Assembly (NCBI GenBank): GCA_019722365.1
Contig: JADFUC010001889.1
Span: forward strand, 930,001-994,000
Source: Lithospermum erythrorhizon
Lineage: Eukaryota; Streptophyta; Magnoliopsida; Boraginales; Boraginaceae
DNA: 64,000 nucleotides
Direction: 5' to 3'
Part shown: positions 22,062 to 35,040 of the stretch, in pieces
Numbering within the stretch: the first letter of the stretch is position 1
How the letters are laid out: each line of letters opens with the position of its first letter
Notes under the pieces: generated by a model
What the model was told of the DNA's origin: nothing
Database searches by the model: none
Seen by the model: the letters and a program-made list of their open reading frames with translations, nothing else
Program-made: the position numbers and the translations under genes

Positions 22062-24883
22062 ATCCTCTTCACTTAGAACCTGTACTCAAATAAGCATAAC
22101 CATCATGAAATTGCTTTAACCTTTTCTCATTTGTTAAACCGTATTAAGAAATCTGTGTAATAAGTAGGCATGCATATGTATACTTACATGCATATCAGAT
22201 ACAACGAATCCATCTTTACCTGAAACTCTATCTTATTGTCATAAACCCTGACTTCAAGAGAGGTTTCCTTTGTTAATTTTAGCAGTAATACTAATCAGAG
22301 CTTTAAAAATGTTTTCCTACAAAGAGAAATATAAAACGAGTGATTACAAAAACTGGTCATAATTTGATATATATCCACCTCTGCAATCTCACTAATGCAA
22401 CAACGATTTAAACACTTATATACTAAATTGCCCTCAATTCGAGTACCTTCAAGTCAATCAATTATCGTTACACGACGGTAACCTTTCAGATGATGTAAAC
22501 TCCTAATGTCGTGCAATATAATCTCACTACACCAAAACTTAAACTTACACTAACATCTCAAATCACTAGTAATAGGAAATTGCGAAAATGAAATTAACAT
22601 TCATAAATACCAACAAAAATCACAAATCACCCGAACATAACTGCAAAAAATGATACTCCGTATTATCTAAAACACTCAAATTATACCATTTTATAAGAAT
22701 ACTAAAATGTACTACTTTCATCTAAAAAAATATTGTCCAATTTTAATTTTCAATTATCCATATTAAAAAAAAAAATCAGCCTTAAATATTATACTCCGTA
22801 CAACATACACAAATATATTTAAGGTCAAAATTAAAGCGGTCAACCATCAAAATTTAAAACTAGACAAATTTTTTCTACATAATTACTAGTATATAATATG
22901 AAGCATAAATGGAGTTTAACTAGGGTTTAAAAATCTAACCATGGTTAGGGATACGATCAAGGCGTTGTGATAATTGGGAAAATTTTAATTTGAGAAATGA
23001 TTTTCCATAAAGAATTAGTGGTGCCGGAGAATTTGAGAGAAGCGTCGCCGCCCTGATTGTGCTGAATGGGGTTGTACCTTTGGGTTTGATCAATTGCCAA
23101 GGGTGATTTTATCATAAAAACTTTTATTTCCATTGCGGGAGTGTAAAATTTTTACAACCATTTATAGTTTTTATGCTTCTGCTGCTTTAATTTTTTAATC
23201 GGAAATTAGTTTTTAGTTATATTATGAAAAATTACATGAAACTAATATTATTAATATATTTTTAAAGATACATTCAACGCTACTCCCTCCATCCATATTT
23301 CTAATAACCATTTTCCTAAAATAATTCACTTTTTGGGCTATTTTGCTAAATTGCAGCAAAAAAGTAAGTGAAATTGTGTTTCTCGCGATTAATTTAAATT
23401 TTTCTAAATTTTAAGTAAAATAACGATCCTCAAAATGCGGGATGGGAAATAGATAAATTTATAATTACGAACGAGGAATAAAGTGACTGGCTGGCTACAA
23501 TAAAAGTTTGGCCAAGATACTGTGGTTGTAAGATGCCCAAACTTCATCGGAAGATATTCGGCATACGCACTTAATCGGACAACAGAGAAAGGTAGTTATC
23601 TATAATGTATTTTTTTTTTGTATGAGTTTCGATTTATCTCATTTTTAATTTGATTAGTTATCATTTGAAAGTGAACTTCAATTTAATTGATGTGTATATC
23701 GTCTCGTATTCAGTTATATTTACAATATTTCTACAATTTACGAATGCATGTCAATTATTTGACCATCTATAAATTTTACTCCCTCCGTTCCTCTTTTATT
23801 AGTTTTTTAGGCCAATTTTTTGTTTCAAATTACTGCCTTTTTAAAGATGTAAAATCGTAATTTCATATTTTCAATGCATTTATTAAATTACTAACCAACC
23901 AATGATATAGCTCAATTCTATCGTCATTTTACATTTTCAATGTATTTTTTAACTACCTTTTCATTTCCTTAATTTACAAATTCGCCAGAAAGACAAACTA
24001 AAAGTTAGTAACTAGAAAGATTTAAATAGCTTTGTTAAATATTTGATATTGACACATGCTGCTAGGGGTGCTCCATGGATCTGGTTTCTACTGGGTTTAA
24101 ACCAAACTAACCAAAACCTATTTCGTTTGCTTCTTAAAAGTCGAATCTAAACGGTTCCGTTCGATCGTTTTCTACCGCCGGCTTTTTGAGACAATTTTCG
24201 GTACCCAATCGCCTTTAACTCAAAATTAAGTCTTAGCATCTAAATCTAATCTATTTAATTTCAATGAACGCCTTTTGGGACATTTATACAATCTACATAC
24301 ACATTCAATACACAATACAACTCTTTTTACATATCTTTGTATTTCCTATATTATTAGTTTTAGAAAAGATTTATATATATCTTATTCCATTATACCAATA
24401 ATGAACAAAGTTAAATCTGCAATTCAATCTTATTAAACGCTGCATACGTAAATACTACAAGATTCAAAATGATAATAAATGAAAATTGAAAATCTATATA
24501 AAATTTAAAAATCGGTTCAATTATTTCAGTTTAACCTAAATTAGCTCGTTCTCGATACCCAACCTGGGCCGTGCTCTAAGTTTCTAAATGCCCAAAATTT
24601 CGATTATTTTCTGCTCAATTTCGACGGCCTGCACCGACCAGATTTTAGCACACCTCATACAAGTATGTAGTGTAGTGCGTATTCTAAAGTGTTTAATTGA
24701 ATATATCTTTTGATATAAATTTCCCAATTATGTTCAAATAGATTGAGTATGACAAGATACAATATATATGCAAAAAATGCCAATTAGATCTCTTTCTAAA
24801 AGTTCAAGTAGAGAACAAAAAAATGACTTTTCACATCATAAGTTCCTCATGTTGCTAATAATCATCAAATGATCATGTATTTA
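22062..24883. other. Upstream region of the fusion gene, then intergenic repeats
   Basis: A likely noncoding first exon lies near 23000-23100, ending at a GTACAACC donor (minus strand) around 23075, in G/C-richer leader-like sequence. Two stretches start with the Stowaway-like end CTCCCTCC (23283 and 23780) but lack clean partners. About 24060-24660 has a repeat-like G/C patch (GGTTTCTACTGGG..., CCGGCTTTTTGAG...) typical of decayed nonautonomous transposons. No other coding region was seen. Confidence 0.4.
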
Positions 24884-25404
24884 TCATCTTGAGAAAGATG
24901 GTTCTTCAATAATTGTTTCCAACAATGGCTTCTTCGATCTACTCACCAACCTCCTCTTCTGCATCTCTGCAGCTGCATACTCTTCAAGAACTTCATCAAC
25001 ATTCAATTTTGTAGACTCCATTTTACTTTCTTCAGCATCTTCATTATTACATTCAGGGGATATTCTAGTTATTCCAAAAGATACCCTTTTCCTGCATGCA
25101 GCAGATTTAGCTGCCAAGAATAATCCACCCATATCAGAAGCTGTTACCAAAGAATTCAACCTTTTCATTGGAAACATTGCATAACATTGCCCATTTGTAA
25201 GTATTCGTCGGCGTTGAGTGCAGAAAATCTACATCCAATTTGGAGAGATTTCGCGTTAGCTAGGAAGAAATTTGGTGACTCAAACATGAGCTCTGCTGCA
25301 TTGGTTGGTTGTTTGTATTGTATGATTTCTCCTGAAGGGAAAATGACCTTTGAGGATTTTGCATGTTTGCCTGAAGATAGTTTGCTTGAGATGTGGTTCC
25401 CCAT
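24884..25404 (-). CDS. PADRE/DUF4228 family protein, frameshifted
   Basis: Starts 'MGNHISSKLSS' at 25404, the usual N-terminal Met-Gly with a possible myristoylation site. It continues 'VIFPSGEI', 'AAELMFESPNFFLANAKSL' and 'RFSALNADEYLQMGNV', which match the PADRE (DUF4228) domain of stress-responsive plant proteins of unknown biochemical role. After GNV the first frame ends within five codons, but the +1 neighbour continues 'MFPMKRLNSLVTASDMGGL' and runs to a normal C-terminus ('LLETIIEEPSFSR') at 24884. The family has GNVY.MFPMKR here, so one base is missing around 25182-25184. There is no intron border at the site. The product would be about 173 residues if the frame were whole. Either a disabling mutation or a sequence error explains it. 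An A/T TATA-like stretch lies at 25488-25497. Confidence 0.85.
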
Positions 25405-25487
25405 TTGAACTTATTTCAAGAAATATGTAAAATAAATGAATGATGAATGCTTGATTGGATTTGAAGGGGGTGATGAAGATTGATGGG

Positions 25488-25497
25488 ATATATAAAT
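25488..25497 (-). promoter_or_regulatory. TATA-like box of the PADRE gene
   Basis: Minus strand reads ATTTATATAT about 85 bases before the ATG at 25404. Confidence 0.4.
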
Positions 25498-27756
25498 GAG
25501 AGACTGGTCTACTTAGAATATTCTGGGGTGTTAATTATTGGTGAATAATAATCCAAGCCAGATGTGTATGAAGTTGGCAAGGTTGACAAAATGAGCTAGA
25601 TTGAGTACACTAGTATAGTAAAGTGAGGAGGGGAAATTGCTATCTAGTTGGTCACTTGACCCAAATATTAAACAATTCAAAATAATTGCTAATTGTCAAT
25701 TTTTAATCTCCTATATTGATTGGGGAGTGGACTTGAAGTAACTAAGTTTGTTACTCCTCCCAATAGTCTTCTGAAGTCAGACTTGGACTTTCAAGTTTTG
25801 CTAATAAAATTTTGCAAATGAATCCTTCATTTTTCAAGTCTCCATTATAATGACAATTGATACTTATGGAAAAGTTGTACCCCAAAATTAAGAAATGTTC
25901 TAAACAGTTTCCATCTCCGCTTGATCAATCTTAATTGCCAAATTTAGGAGATTCTGTAAAGAAGTTGCCAAGTCACTTTCAACATCCTCTGTTGATGTGA
26001 GGCTGGCGAATCTAGTCAGTTGAGTTTTTCAAAGTTGGCAAAGTGTGAAGTGTAGCTAATTATATGAATCCATGATTGATAAGAATCTTACACATTCTTC
26101 CATTTTTGCCCAAGAGGAAGCTGTACATTCCTAGATGCTAATTTTCGCCACATCCTGGCTTTTTGTATTTGACGAAAAGTTAATTAAATTACGATAACTT
26201 ATGATTTACATTGCTAATTATCCTCTATGCCACAAAGAAAAATCACATAAAGCGAATCTCTTTACATGAGGCTACCAAGACACAAATTTAAGTTCTTGGA
26301 TTTAATTTACTAAAGGCCTTTATCGCTAGACTATAATTGCACGATAAATCTTTCGACATTTCAGACTCACAAAATTACTATATTTTCAATCATGAAATCT
26401 AATAAAATTTATAAAATTAATTGATATACATAACTTTAATTTAAATTAAAACGATAAATACATACTAATACTAGCATATGTTATATTTTTTACTAAACAT
26501 AAAAATAATATATCAAATTTTAAAAAGTCAATCAATAAAATTGAAAACCATGCAATCCCAATGGGATATAGAAGTAGTACTAATATAGTTGCATAAGCTA
26601 TTTATTGCAAGTATTATCAATAAGTAATCAATACTCCTAAAACTAATTAGTCAATATATTGAGTAATTTATGTAATCTATTTTCTATATGTTTCATCAAG
26701 TATACATAGAGTTGTTATCAAGTCGAGCCGAGTCGAAGTCGAGATCGAGAATTTTTGCCTCGCTCGACGAGAGAGCCAAGTTCTAGGAGCTTACTTGATG
26801 CAAATTTCAAATTTGAAAGTGGATAGAAAATAAAAAATAGAGACAGCCATTAATTGTCAATACAACAAATTGAATTTATTATTAACTAAATTATAACAAA
26901 AAACGCCATCATAACAACAAGTCAAGTCCTGACAATAAATTCAAATCATCACAAAATTATAACAAAAATTATTTTAATATATAATAATAATCATATAATC
27001 GGTACTTATCGGTACCCGACTCGCCAGTTAACGAGCCGGGCGCCACTGCTCTACCAATATGATCGGGAGTCGAAGCTCGACCCTGGCCTCCCCTAGTCAA
27101 TCTGTGTTCGCCGATTGTTCTCGGATACACTTATTAGTTGTGGTATAACCTAATCTTAAAAAAAAAAATAGAACTAAGGTCTTTGTCTAGTAACATTCTC
27201 CACATTTAATTAAACAATGTGGACTGCATCAATTTAGACTTGATTTCACATTTAATCTTCCACCTTACTGAAATATTAATTACATATCTAATATATCAAA
27301 ACAATCTCCACCATTAATCAAATTAAATTAAATTAAGGTAAATGTAGCAATAATCGGTACGTAGAAAATGATATACTACTGACTGACTTTCTAGTACAAT
27401 TATTCTTAATAAACTAGCATAAATGCATAATATACTCATTGCTTGAAATAGACTTTAAAATTATCAAAGCTTCCACAGGGAAATAATGTTCGTATTTGAT
27501 GACATACTTTTTCTTAAATTAAACAAATAGAATCCAAGCATAATATAGTTGTCCAAGTCTTTTTTCCCTCACTATCTTAAACTAGATGATCCTCTACCTC
27601 TTTGATGTGATTGGTTGTTTTAGTTGATTGTAATCTATGTATGTATTGTTGATATCATGAATAATTATAATGTAACTACCTAATGCATGATATAATTATG
27701 TATTGAGAGGTATGGAAAGGTTAAGGGTTCGAAGCTTCACCCGCCTCAATCATCCC
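25498..27756. other. Intergenic with a G/C-patch repeat
   Basis: Mostly A/T-rich. About 26715-27125 differs: it has CGAG/CTCG-rich ends ('cgagccgagtcgaagtcgag' at the left, 'gggagtcgaagctcgaccc' at the right) and a near-palindrome around 27016-27041. This looks like a nonautonomous DNA transposon; I cannot define exact ends. No gene seen. Confidence 0.4.
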
Positions 27757-27763
27757 TATAAAG
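27757..27763 (+). promoter_or_regulatory. TATA box of the SABATH gene
   Basis: TATAAAG about 130 bases before the ATG at 27888, a normal plant spacing with a leader of about 100 bases. Confidence 0.5.
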
Positions 27764-27887
27764 AAGCCATTGATGAACCATAGCTCTCACACATCTTCAC
27801 TTCCTTGCTTCACAACCACCATCACCCACCAAGTCGCAACCCCTCCCCCAGCATCGATAATCCCTTAGTCGCACATTGATAACGATC

Positions 27888-29659
27888 ATGGAGAGTGGAG
27901 AAGGAGCTAGCAGTGTACCAAACAGCTATCATGTCTTGGGAGGCAATGGAACCTACAGTTATTCAAGAAATTCTGAATATCAGGTAACATAATGTAAACA
28001 TCACATCAAAACTCAAGTGATATGTATTTAGTAGTATTTACTAATATGCTAGGATTGCCAGGAAGAGTAAAACATGCCTGTCTATGTTTTTCATTACTAC
28101 CATTGCCTAAAAGCCACACATGATTTTTTACCATATGCAGATGCTGCTATTGGAGTTGGCAAAGGAAAAAATTAATGAACTCATAGGAAAGCATCTGGAC
28201 ATTGAGAAACCATCCTTCGATTATCAAGAAAGCTTTCGAATTGCTGATTTCGGATGTTCAACAGGGCCTAATACATTCTTTGCTATGCAAAACATTGTTG
28301 AAGCAATTAGAAGCAACCTGAGGGATCATGCACCAGATTTCTTCATATTTTTCAATGATCTTGTTGGCAATGATTTCAATACTCTCTTCAGAAACCTCCC
28401 ACCTAAGAGGACATACTATGTTGCATCCTTACCGGGATCATTTTACAGCCGGCTACTACCAGAAGCGAGCCTACATATCGCAAATTGCTCCACCTCGCTC
28501 CACTGGCTATCCAAGATACCACATGAAGTGACTAATAAGAATTCTTTGGCATGGAACGAGGGGAAGGTTCACTACTTAAGAGCTCCAAAAGCTGTCAAAG
28601 ACGCATACTCAACTCAGTTCAAACAAGATATCGAGGCCTTCTTGAGCGCAAGGGCTCAAGAGCTTGTTGCTGGAGGACTAATGGTCCTCATAGTAAATGG
28701 CTTCCCAGACGGATCTTTCCCTTCCAATTCAATTACAAGTGGAAACTTCAAGATTCTTGAGTCCTGCTCGGAGGACATGGTTAAGATGGTAAGACCACTA
28801 GTATAGTACATATTACAACCAAATGATGACAATGTTTTCCTGCATAATAGAACATATTCTTCTAATCAATTCAAATATGCATCAAACAAAAATTTCAATC
28901 ACCATAAATATAATCACAATTTTCAGCTCATAATTGCCAAACCAAGCCTTACCACAATTTTCAACTCATAATCAGACCAGAAAAAATTAGACTTAAAATT
29001 GTCAACATACTATCATAGACACCTCTTTTGTCTCTTCTTCATATTATATACCTCCATTATTACATTGTGCATAATATATCCTCCACCAGTATTACATCTA
29101 GATCAGGTATTACTATATAACCAGGGATGTTGATATATGAAAAGGATACTTGATAATATTTCAAACCTTTGATTATGTTTTCGAAAAAAAAAATGATAAA
29201 AGCATCATACCTATAGCACTCTTTTTTCTATTTTGCACTTATACAATGTAAATGATAGCACTACACGACAGGGGAAAAACTAAAAACAACTCTATATAAC
29301 AGGGTATGATAACCAAAGAGATGGCGGACATGTTCAACTTGCCGTTTTACTATCCATCACCAGCTGAGTTGAAGGCATCCATAGAGGCAAATGGGCACTT
29401 CACAATTGAGAGACTAGAGAAGTTGGATTATCAAATAAATCAGACGAATGTAGAGGTGAACATTCAATCTTCCATCTCTTTGTTAAGAGCCATCATTGGC
29501 GGACTTATAGTCGAACACTTTGGTAATGACACGGTTGACTACTTGTTCGAACTTTACACAGAGAAGTACTCAGCAAATCCAGTCATATTGGATGATGAAT
29601 ACAAGGGGCCCAAGGTAGAAAACTACTTTGTGTTTCTCAAGCGGAAAGGGATAAACTAG
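27888..29659 (+). CDS. SABATH family carboxyl methyltransferase
   Basis: Three exons (27888-27983, 28141-28788, 29303-29659) with GT-AG introns encode 366 residues, the usual SABATH length. These cytosolic enzymes transfer the methyl of S-adenosylmethionine to carboxyl groups (salicylate, benzoate, jasmonate, indole-acetate, loganate) or to alkaloid nitrogens. Residues 13-32 (SYHVLGGNGTYSYSRNSEYQ) correspond to the N-terminal substrate/SAM segment. 'IADFGCSTGPNT' (66-77) is the SAM-binding motif. 'FFNDLVGNDFN', 'LPGSFYSRLLP' and 'SLHWLSKIP' are the next family blocks, the last holding the substrate-pocket Trp. The C-terminal part has 'FNLPFYYPSPAEL' and ends 'YFVFLKRKGIN'. The YSYS.NS.YQ start is closer, as I recall, to loganic-acid-type and unassigned members than to salicylate methyltransferase; the substrate cannot be told. 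The gene looks intact. Confidence 0.93.
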
Positions 29660-29799
29660 TACAGAAGTCATTCGGATGAAATTGTATCGCTTCCTGTTTA
29701 TGTAATTGTAATCTGTATCTAATGCTTGTTTTCAATTCATTGAAGTTTGTTCTATGCATAATCAAGCTAGAAGAAGCATAATAATATACAAATATGGAC

Positions 29800-30670
29800 A
29801 AGTAATCACATGAAAACTTGCAATACTTTCTTTTAACTCCACATATTTTCCAGGAGCACCAGTGAACACTTCTGCAACATGGAAAGATTGGCTTAAGAAT
29901 CTCCGAATCTTACGTGCTGGCGCAAGAGTTAGTTTATCAGCTTCATTAAGTTCATCCATTCCCAAAATGGAAACAATTTCCTGTATATTCTTATACACTA
30001 ATTGTGAAAAACTTTTTGTACTCCACGAGTAATATTATAATGATCATCACCTAAAACATGTAGAGAAAGAATGCAGGATGTGGAATCTAGGGGGTCAACA
30101 GCTGGATAAATACCAAGCTGTGATATATGAAACAGGATTATAAACAACATCAAAATTGGACAAGATCCAAGTTACTTTGCAGTTAACAATGATTAGTAGA
30201 CTAGATTTCACACATCATCAACATCAATATCCCAATTTCTTTGAACAGACTCCCACGCCCGCCTAAGTGGGGTGAGGAGGGACGGATAATAAACATCCTG
30301 AGATAATATCCAATATAAAATATTTGAGTCGTCGGTGGACTACATTCCACACATAATGCTTTAAATGTAAAACAACTGTATAGGAGCCAACCATATGCCT
30401 TGGCAACATTGTTGATTGTTGAGATTTGACTCCTAATAAGTTCCCATTTGATTGTCCCATATTAAAAAATAACGAGAGAGTTCACCACTATATAATCCAA
30501 GAAGCTACTCCACCTATTACCAATTTGTTTTAAGAGCTTATGTAGTGTATTATCTCTCTCTGGTGGGTTTGTACATTGATAAGCTTGATAATGAGAACAG
30601 TTTTGCCAACACCAGCACAATCCCCCCCTCCCCTCTCTCCCTCTATGATATGGAGCCAGTAAATCCACAA
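29800..30670 (-). pseudogene. Pseudogene of mitochondrial ATP synthase beta subunit
   Basis: Minus-strand translations match parts of F1-ATPase beta. The 5' piece (about 30670-30570) reads 'DLLAPYHRG' and then a damaged P-loop region out of frame. The 3' piece (about 30120-29810) reads '[15 protein letters not shown]', '[13 protein letters not shown]', '[17 protein letters not shown]', '[20 protein letters not shown]' with at least one small insertion near 29995-30000. The catalytic core between them is missing and replaced by unrelated sequence (about 30130-30460). It ends after 'KESIASF', so the C-terminus is also lost. It is a decayed partial copy of a nuclear gene. Whether it was copied through RNA is unclear. 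Confidence 0.85.
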
Positions 30671-31404
30671 CCTACGTGATCAATAAAGTGTATTACTCAA
30701 GAATAAGAATTCATTCAGGGATAACTTAGTTCTCTCTGTCCCTCTGCTCATAACATACGGAGTATTAAATAAAAGCCTCATTAATTTTTAATTAAATCAA
30801 GTGCAGAACTGAAGAAGGGATTACCTTGATAATTTTCTTTCAAACAATTATTCCTCTGTGTCTCTGCAAATCTATCATTAATGAGATTTATTTGTTGGGA
30901 AAAGTATTAGTAGAGCATAATAAAATACATATAAAATTACTTCACTTATGAACAGTTTTTTTTGCCAAAATAATTTTTTAAGTGACAAAACAAGGAGTCC
31001 CACTAAAAGCACCGAAACAGTTAAAATTCTTAGTGAAATTACTATTTTGATCCTAATGAAACTTCCTTAAACACTACACTTACAAATAGGGGACTAAAAT
31101 AGTAATTTTACAGCCCTTCTTGTACTGCAGCCATGCAAAACAAGTATGATTCATGTGATTGTTTCACACACTTTTCTTATAACAAATTCACCGCTTCCCA
31201 TATATAGTAACTTAGAATTAGTGTTTGTCTCCCCCTATAAAATGGTAAAACGAATAACATTAAAAGTACTTTAATTCATTATACGAACCAAATTGATAGT
31301 TGTTAAACAAGATCAAGAGAAAATTGGCAAAATAGCACATGTTTAACCACTTCTTTAATTTCTACCACCCTTTTACCCTACTTTGCCTAAATAACGTTTA
31401 TTAA
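30671..31404. other. Intergenic, A/T-rich
   Basis: No gene seen. A TE-like phrase ('ttttgatcctaatgaaacttccttaaaca', near 31050) resembles sequence at 5515-5540, suggesting a shared dispersed repeat. Confidence 0.35.
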
Positions 31405-32740
31405 TTGTTTAATATCTTTAAATTAAAGATCTTTTTTTCTGTTCTGGCTTCCTTACCCCACCACCGCCTCCACTCCTCACTCGCCACTTTTCTCTCTCTC
31501 AACCAACCCTACCTCCTCCTTCATTCTCCTCCGCGATTCTTACTCCTTCCCTTTTCAATCGCGACGTTGAATTCCCCTTCTCTCCAAATCGTGAAACCCT
31601 GTGCAGGCGCGGTCGCGATTTTCGGCAGGCGGGGCGGGGTCGCGATCGGGAAGGAAGCTCATGGAGTATGGCGAGGCGGGGAGTAGGACGGTATGCGTAG
31701 CGCAGCCAAAGCGGCGCAGCGCTGCCGCGTAAGAAATAAGACAGTAAAAAAGGCGCTTAGTTTTTTAAGCGTATTTGCATTAACGCAGATAAGTGCCGCT
31801 TATTTAGCAAATGAAACTACAAGTATGCTTAAATTAAAGGTTGTCAAACATATGCTATTTTGCGAATTTTCTCACAAGATCAATATTTCAAAATAAAAGG
31901 CGCCAGAATACAGCACGGGCCGATAAACCGAAATCGCCCGAAAATAACCGACCGAAAGCATCTATCCTGGGTAGCGGAACGCTCCCCGTTGATTTAATCG
32001 GATGGACTGACCGAAATCGGTAGTTACCCGGAATATAAACAAATCCTTCTACCATTTAGCTTAGCCTCCTCCCTAACTTCTCAACCATTTTCTTGTTCAT
32101 CTTCTAGCAGAGTAGGAGACTTAGCCTCCCCTCCCCCATTTTCTTCTTCTTTTTAGCCAGTAAATGTGATTTAGCCTCCCTCCCCTCCTCCGCTTTTTCT
32201 CTTAACTTCATATATACTCAATACCCAAAACAATGAAAATAATAAATATGACAAAGTTCATCCTTTTCTTTCCTACTTCATTTAAGCTTCAAACACCAAC
32301 AAGATCTTTAGTCTAAAATGATATCAAGAACAAAGAAAGTTAAACTAACAACGTGTAAAAGGTCATTGGCTTTATGATTTGTTTGTTTTTTTTAAAGATT
32401 CATACCCCGAACCAACCGAAAATCGAATCGAGTATACATCCGTACGCGTAGACCGACACCGTTCAAAATTTATCCCGTGAAAGCTTACTGGGCCCGTCCG
32501 GGTTGCATCATCATCGGCTCCGGTCCTCTATTCTCTAATATCCCCGACCGAACCGACCGTAACAAAGACTGTGGGCTAAGATGGACACGCTGGGCCGGGT
32601 TTCGAATTAAATCCAAACCCGTCCAACCCGACCTTAACAACGACATTCATGTTATTGAATCGTGTTTTCACAACATTCCATTTTAGATTTTCGGAATTCA
32701 CTTTGTTCATTTTTATGCATGTGCATAATGTTAAGTAACG
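31405..32740. other. Repeat-derived region with C/T-rich, then G/C-rich patch and CCGA-rich stretches
   Basis: 31440-31700 moves from a C/T-rich to a G/C-rich patch; its open frames look accidental. The perfect 6+6 hairpin CGCTTA/TAAGCG lies at 31754-31771 and the palindrome GCAGCGCTGC at 31716-31725. 31910-32035 and 32400-32645 are rich in ACCGA/CCGAC motifs, typical of a nonautonomous DNA transposon. An 18-base end-like sequence at 32553-32570 recurs at 49132-49149. Confidence 0.4.
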
Positions 32741-35040
32741 AAACGATCTAGATAATTATGGAAAAGTAAAGGCGAAATGTAACGAGACCAAAATTTGACG
32801 CAGTATCCCCTTAACATGCGTTAGTGGCAATTTAAATTTAATTCTAAGAACGATATGAAATAACCCGCTACTAAGTAGCGACAATTATATTATATAGAAT
32901 GCTTTGGTTGACGCGGGAGATAAGATAAATACTTTCTGAATAAAATCGACATAACGCATTCAAGATTAAAACGAAATAGTAGCTTACGTCACCTGATAAT
33001 AACATAGTCGTAAATCGCCATTTAAAGTTTAACGCTTAAAAGTGGAGAAACAAACCGCAACCAAACCAGACTTAACTCATCTTCCAAATATCTCACAACT
33101 GTCATTTATTTCACTTATCACAAACACATCCCATTCCCTTCCCATTCTCATGGGTCGAACTCCTCAAGAAAGAAAAATTTTTCTTCCTCCACTTCTTCTC
33201 TTCCTTTGTCGCTTCAAGATACAAAGTTGGGCTTATCATCTCGCTCTCATCATCCTCTCTACTCTTTAAGGTAAAGAAGTTTGAAACTTTCGCTATATTT
33301 CCAAAGTTATGAAAAGTTGACTTTTATTGACTTTTTTCCCAAATCACCTTTAAATTGTAATACATGTTATCAACCTTAATATAGTTGTTTCTGGGAGTAG
33401 TAGTATTGATTTTATGTTGTCGAAGAGAATATGCTGAAGTTAGGTTGTCAGTACGAGTAAGATTTGCCAGGTATTAAGGTTGTTGAGATGGGTAAATTAG
33501 TTGGGAATCATTGTTGGATCGATTAAAATTGCTTAAAAGTGATATCATTGGGCAGGGCGATGACCAAATTGTCGAGGTCATGGTTGAAATTTTGTCGCTT
33601 TACTAGTTGTTTAAACGCGTAGTAATCTTTTTCCACCTGTGAGTTGTTAAGTTGATAACTTAAACGTTGTTAAAAGTGGCTGGTTAAAACTAAAATGCGC
33701 AGTGGTTAAGTTGAACCTTGCTGAAAGTAGTTTGATGACCTAAACCTCTAAAATGAAATTATTATGAATACTAAACGGGGTTACGATCAATAGTAAATAG
33801 TAATTGTATTTTACGGATGTTTGTGATTAGGGCGTGGAGCTGTGGGAAATGGCATCTGGATTAGCTGCAAACGAGGCTATTATTGCTACCGAAAGTAGTA
33901 TTTAACTCCTCATCAGTAGTATTAATTTACCTTCTCGCGGAATGTGTCAATTTAAGTATAATCAGGAGCATGTTTATCTATGTTGTGTTGATTGTTCAGG
34001 TATGATTAGTCAGTTTAGTAGTCATGGCTGAGTGTGGTAAGCTGGTGGGATGTGTATGCTGAGGTTGGGACGAAATAGTTTTATTTCAGCTTAATTTTTC
34101 GAGGCTATTTTTGGATCATATCGAGGTTTAGCATGTTTTTGCTGGTTGGATTGAGTTTGATGAAGTTTATGGCTGTTGATGTATGTTGAGTTTATTTGCC
34201 TTATACTATGGCATAAGTGCCAGATTTGTCTTGCACTGCTACGCCGTTGTTTAGCTCAGGTCGACGGGCACAAGCCCCCCGCAGTCGAGGCCGATTATAG
34301 GCCAGTTGTAGAACCGGATTTACTGAAATAGCTGATCGGAATGGTTTAACAAGTGGGCCGAATTGATCGAGTTGTTTAGTCATGGGGTCAACTGACGAGT
34401 TGTTTGGGCCAGGGTCGAGTAGCATCTAGTGTCATTGGGTGTAGCCATGGGTCTTATTTGGGCATTTTTTACATCGCTTTCTCCGAGATGCACAGATTAT
34501 AGTTGTACGTTTTACTAGACCAGCATGTTTAGTTGATGAGCCTATGAATTTAAGGTAATAGTTATGTCGATATTAGTATAGCGTTTTACGATGTAAGCAC
34601 GATCATGAATCAAGCACGATATTTTTATTTCATATTATAATGGCTCGAAATTGTGTAGTATTCTCTAATAACTATCTATTTTATGCGAAATTAGTTATTC
34701 TTATAGTACTTGCGCGTATAAGTAGTGAAAGCACTTCACTTCGAGATAAAGATTCACTAAGCTTCTCGCAGCCTTACACCTTATTCGCCATGAAATGCAT
34801 TTGCCGGGTGATAGGCCGACAGTGGCATAAGCGCTTCCGATTTGTCCGTGTAATCGACTCCAGTGCTTGTGCCAGTAGACGAGACCGTAGATCCTCACAA
34901 ATCGCTTGTTGTTTTAGTTGTAGTTTTGATGTCTATATTGTTGTTATTTTGGGATTTCATATTGTATATTGTTTGACATTTTGTACTTTGACAATTGTGG
35001 TATATATGGTGGTCTTGTGTGGTTAGGAGATACCACGATG
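32741..35040. mobile_element. LTR-retrotransposon-like remnant, type uncertain
   Basis: Composition changes sharply here to G/T-rich plus-strand sequence without introns or conserved coding blocks. Phrases such as 'tttgacgcagtatcccc' near 32790 and the T/G-rich tail at 34900-35030 resemble LTR sequence of plant gypsy (chromovirus-type) elements as I remember them. No polyprotein motif was found, so this may be a solo or truncated LTR. Open frames at 34201-34425 and 34640-35026 look accidental. Confidence 0.3.

Noticed and set aside
27728..27745. GGTTCGAAGC resembling a tRNA B box
   Set aside because: No A box or cloverleaf around it; it lies just upstream of the TATA box of the SABATH gene.
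31405..31686. 93-residue plus-strand frame in a C/T- to G/C-rich island
   Set aside because: Residue pattern follows base composition; no motif, splice site or homologue recognised.
34640..35026. 128-residue plus-strand frame
   Set aside because: Lies in LTR-like repetitive sequence; composition is erratic and no family recognised.
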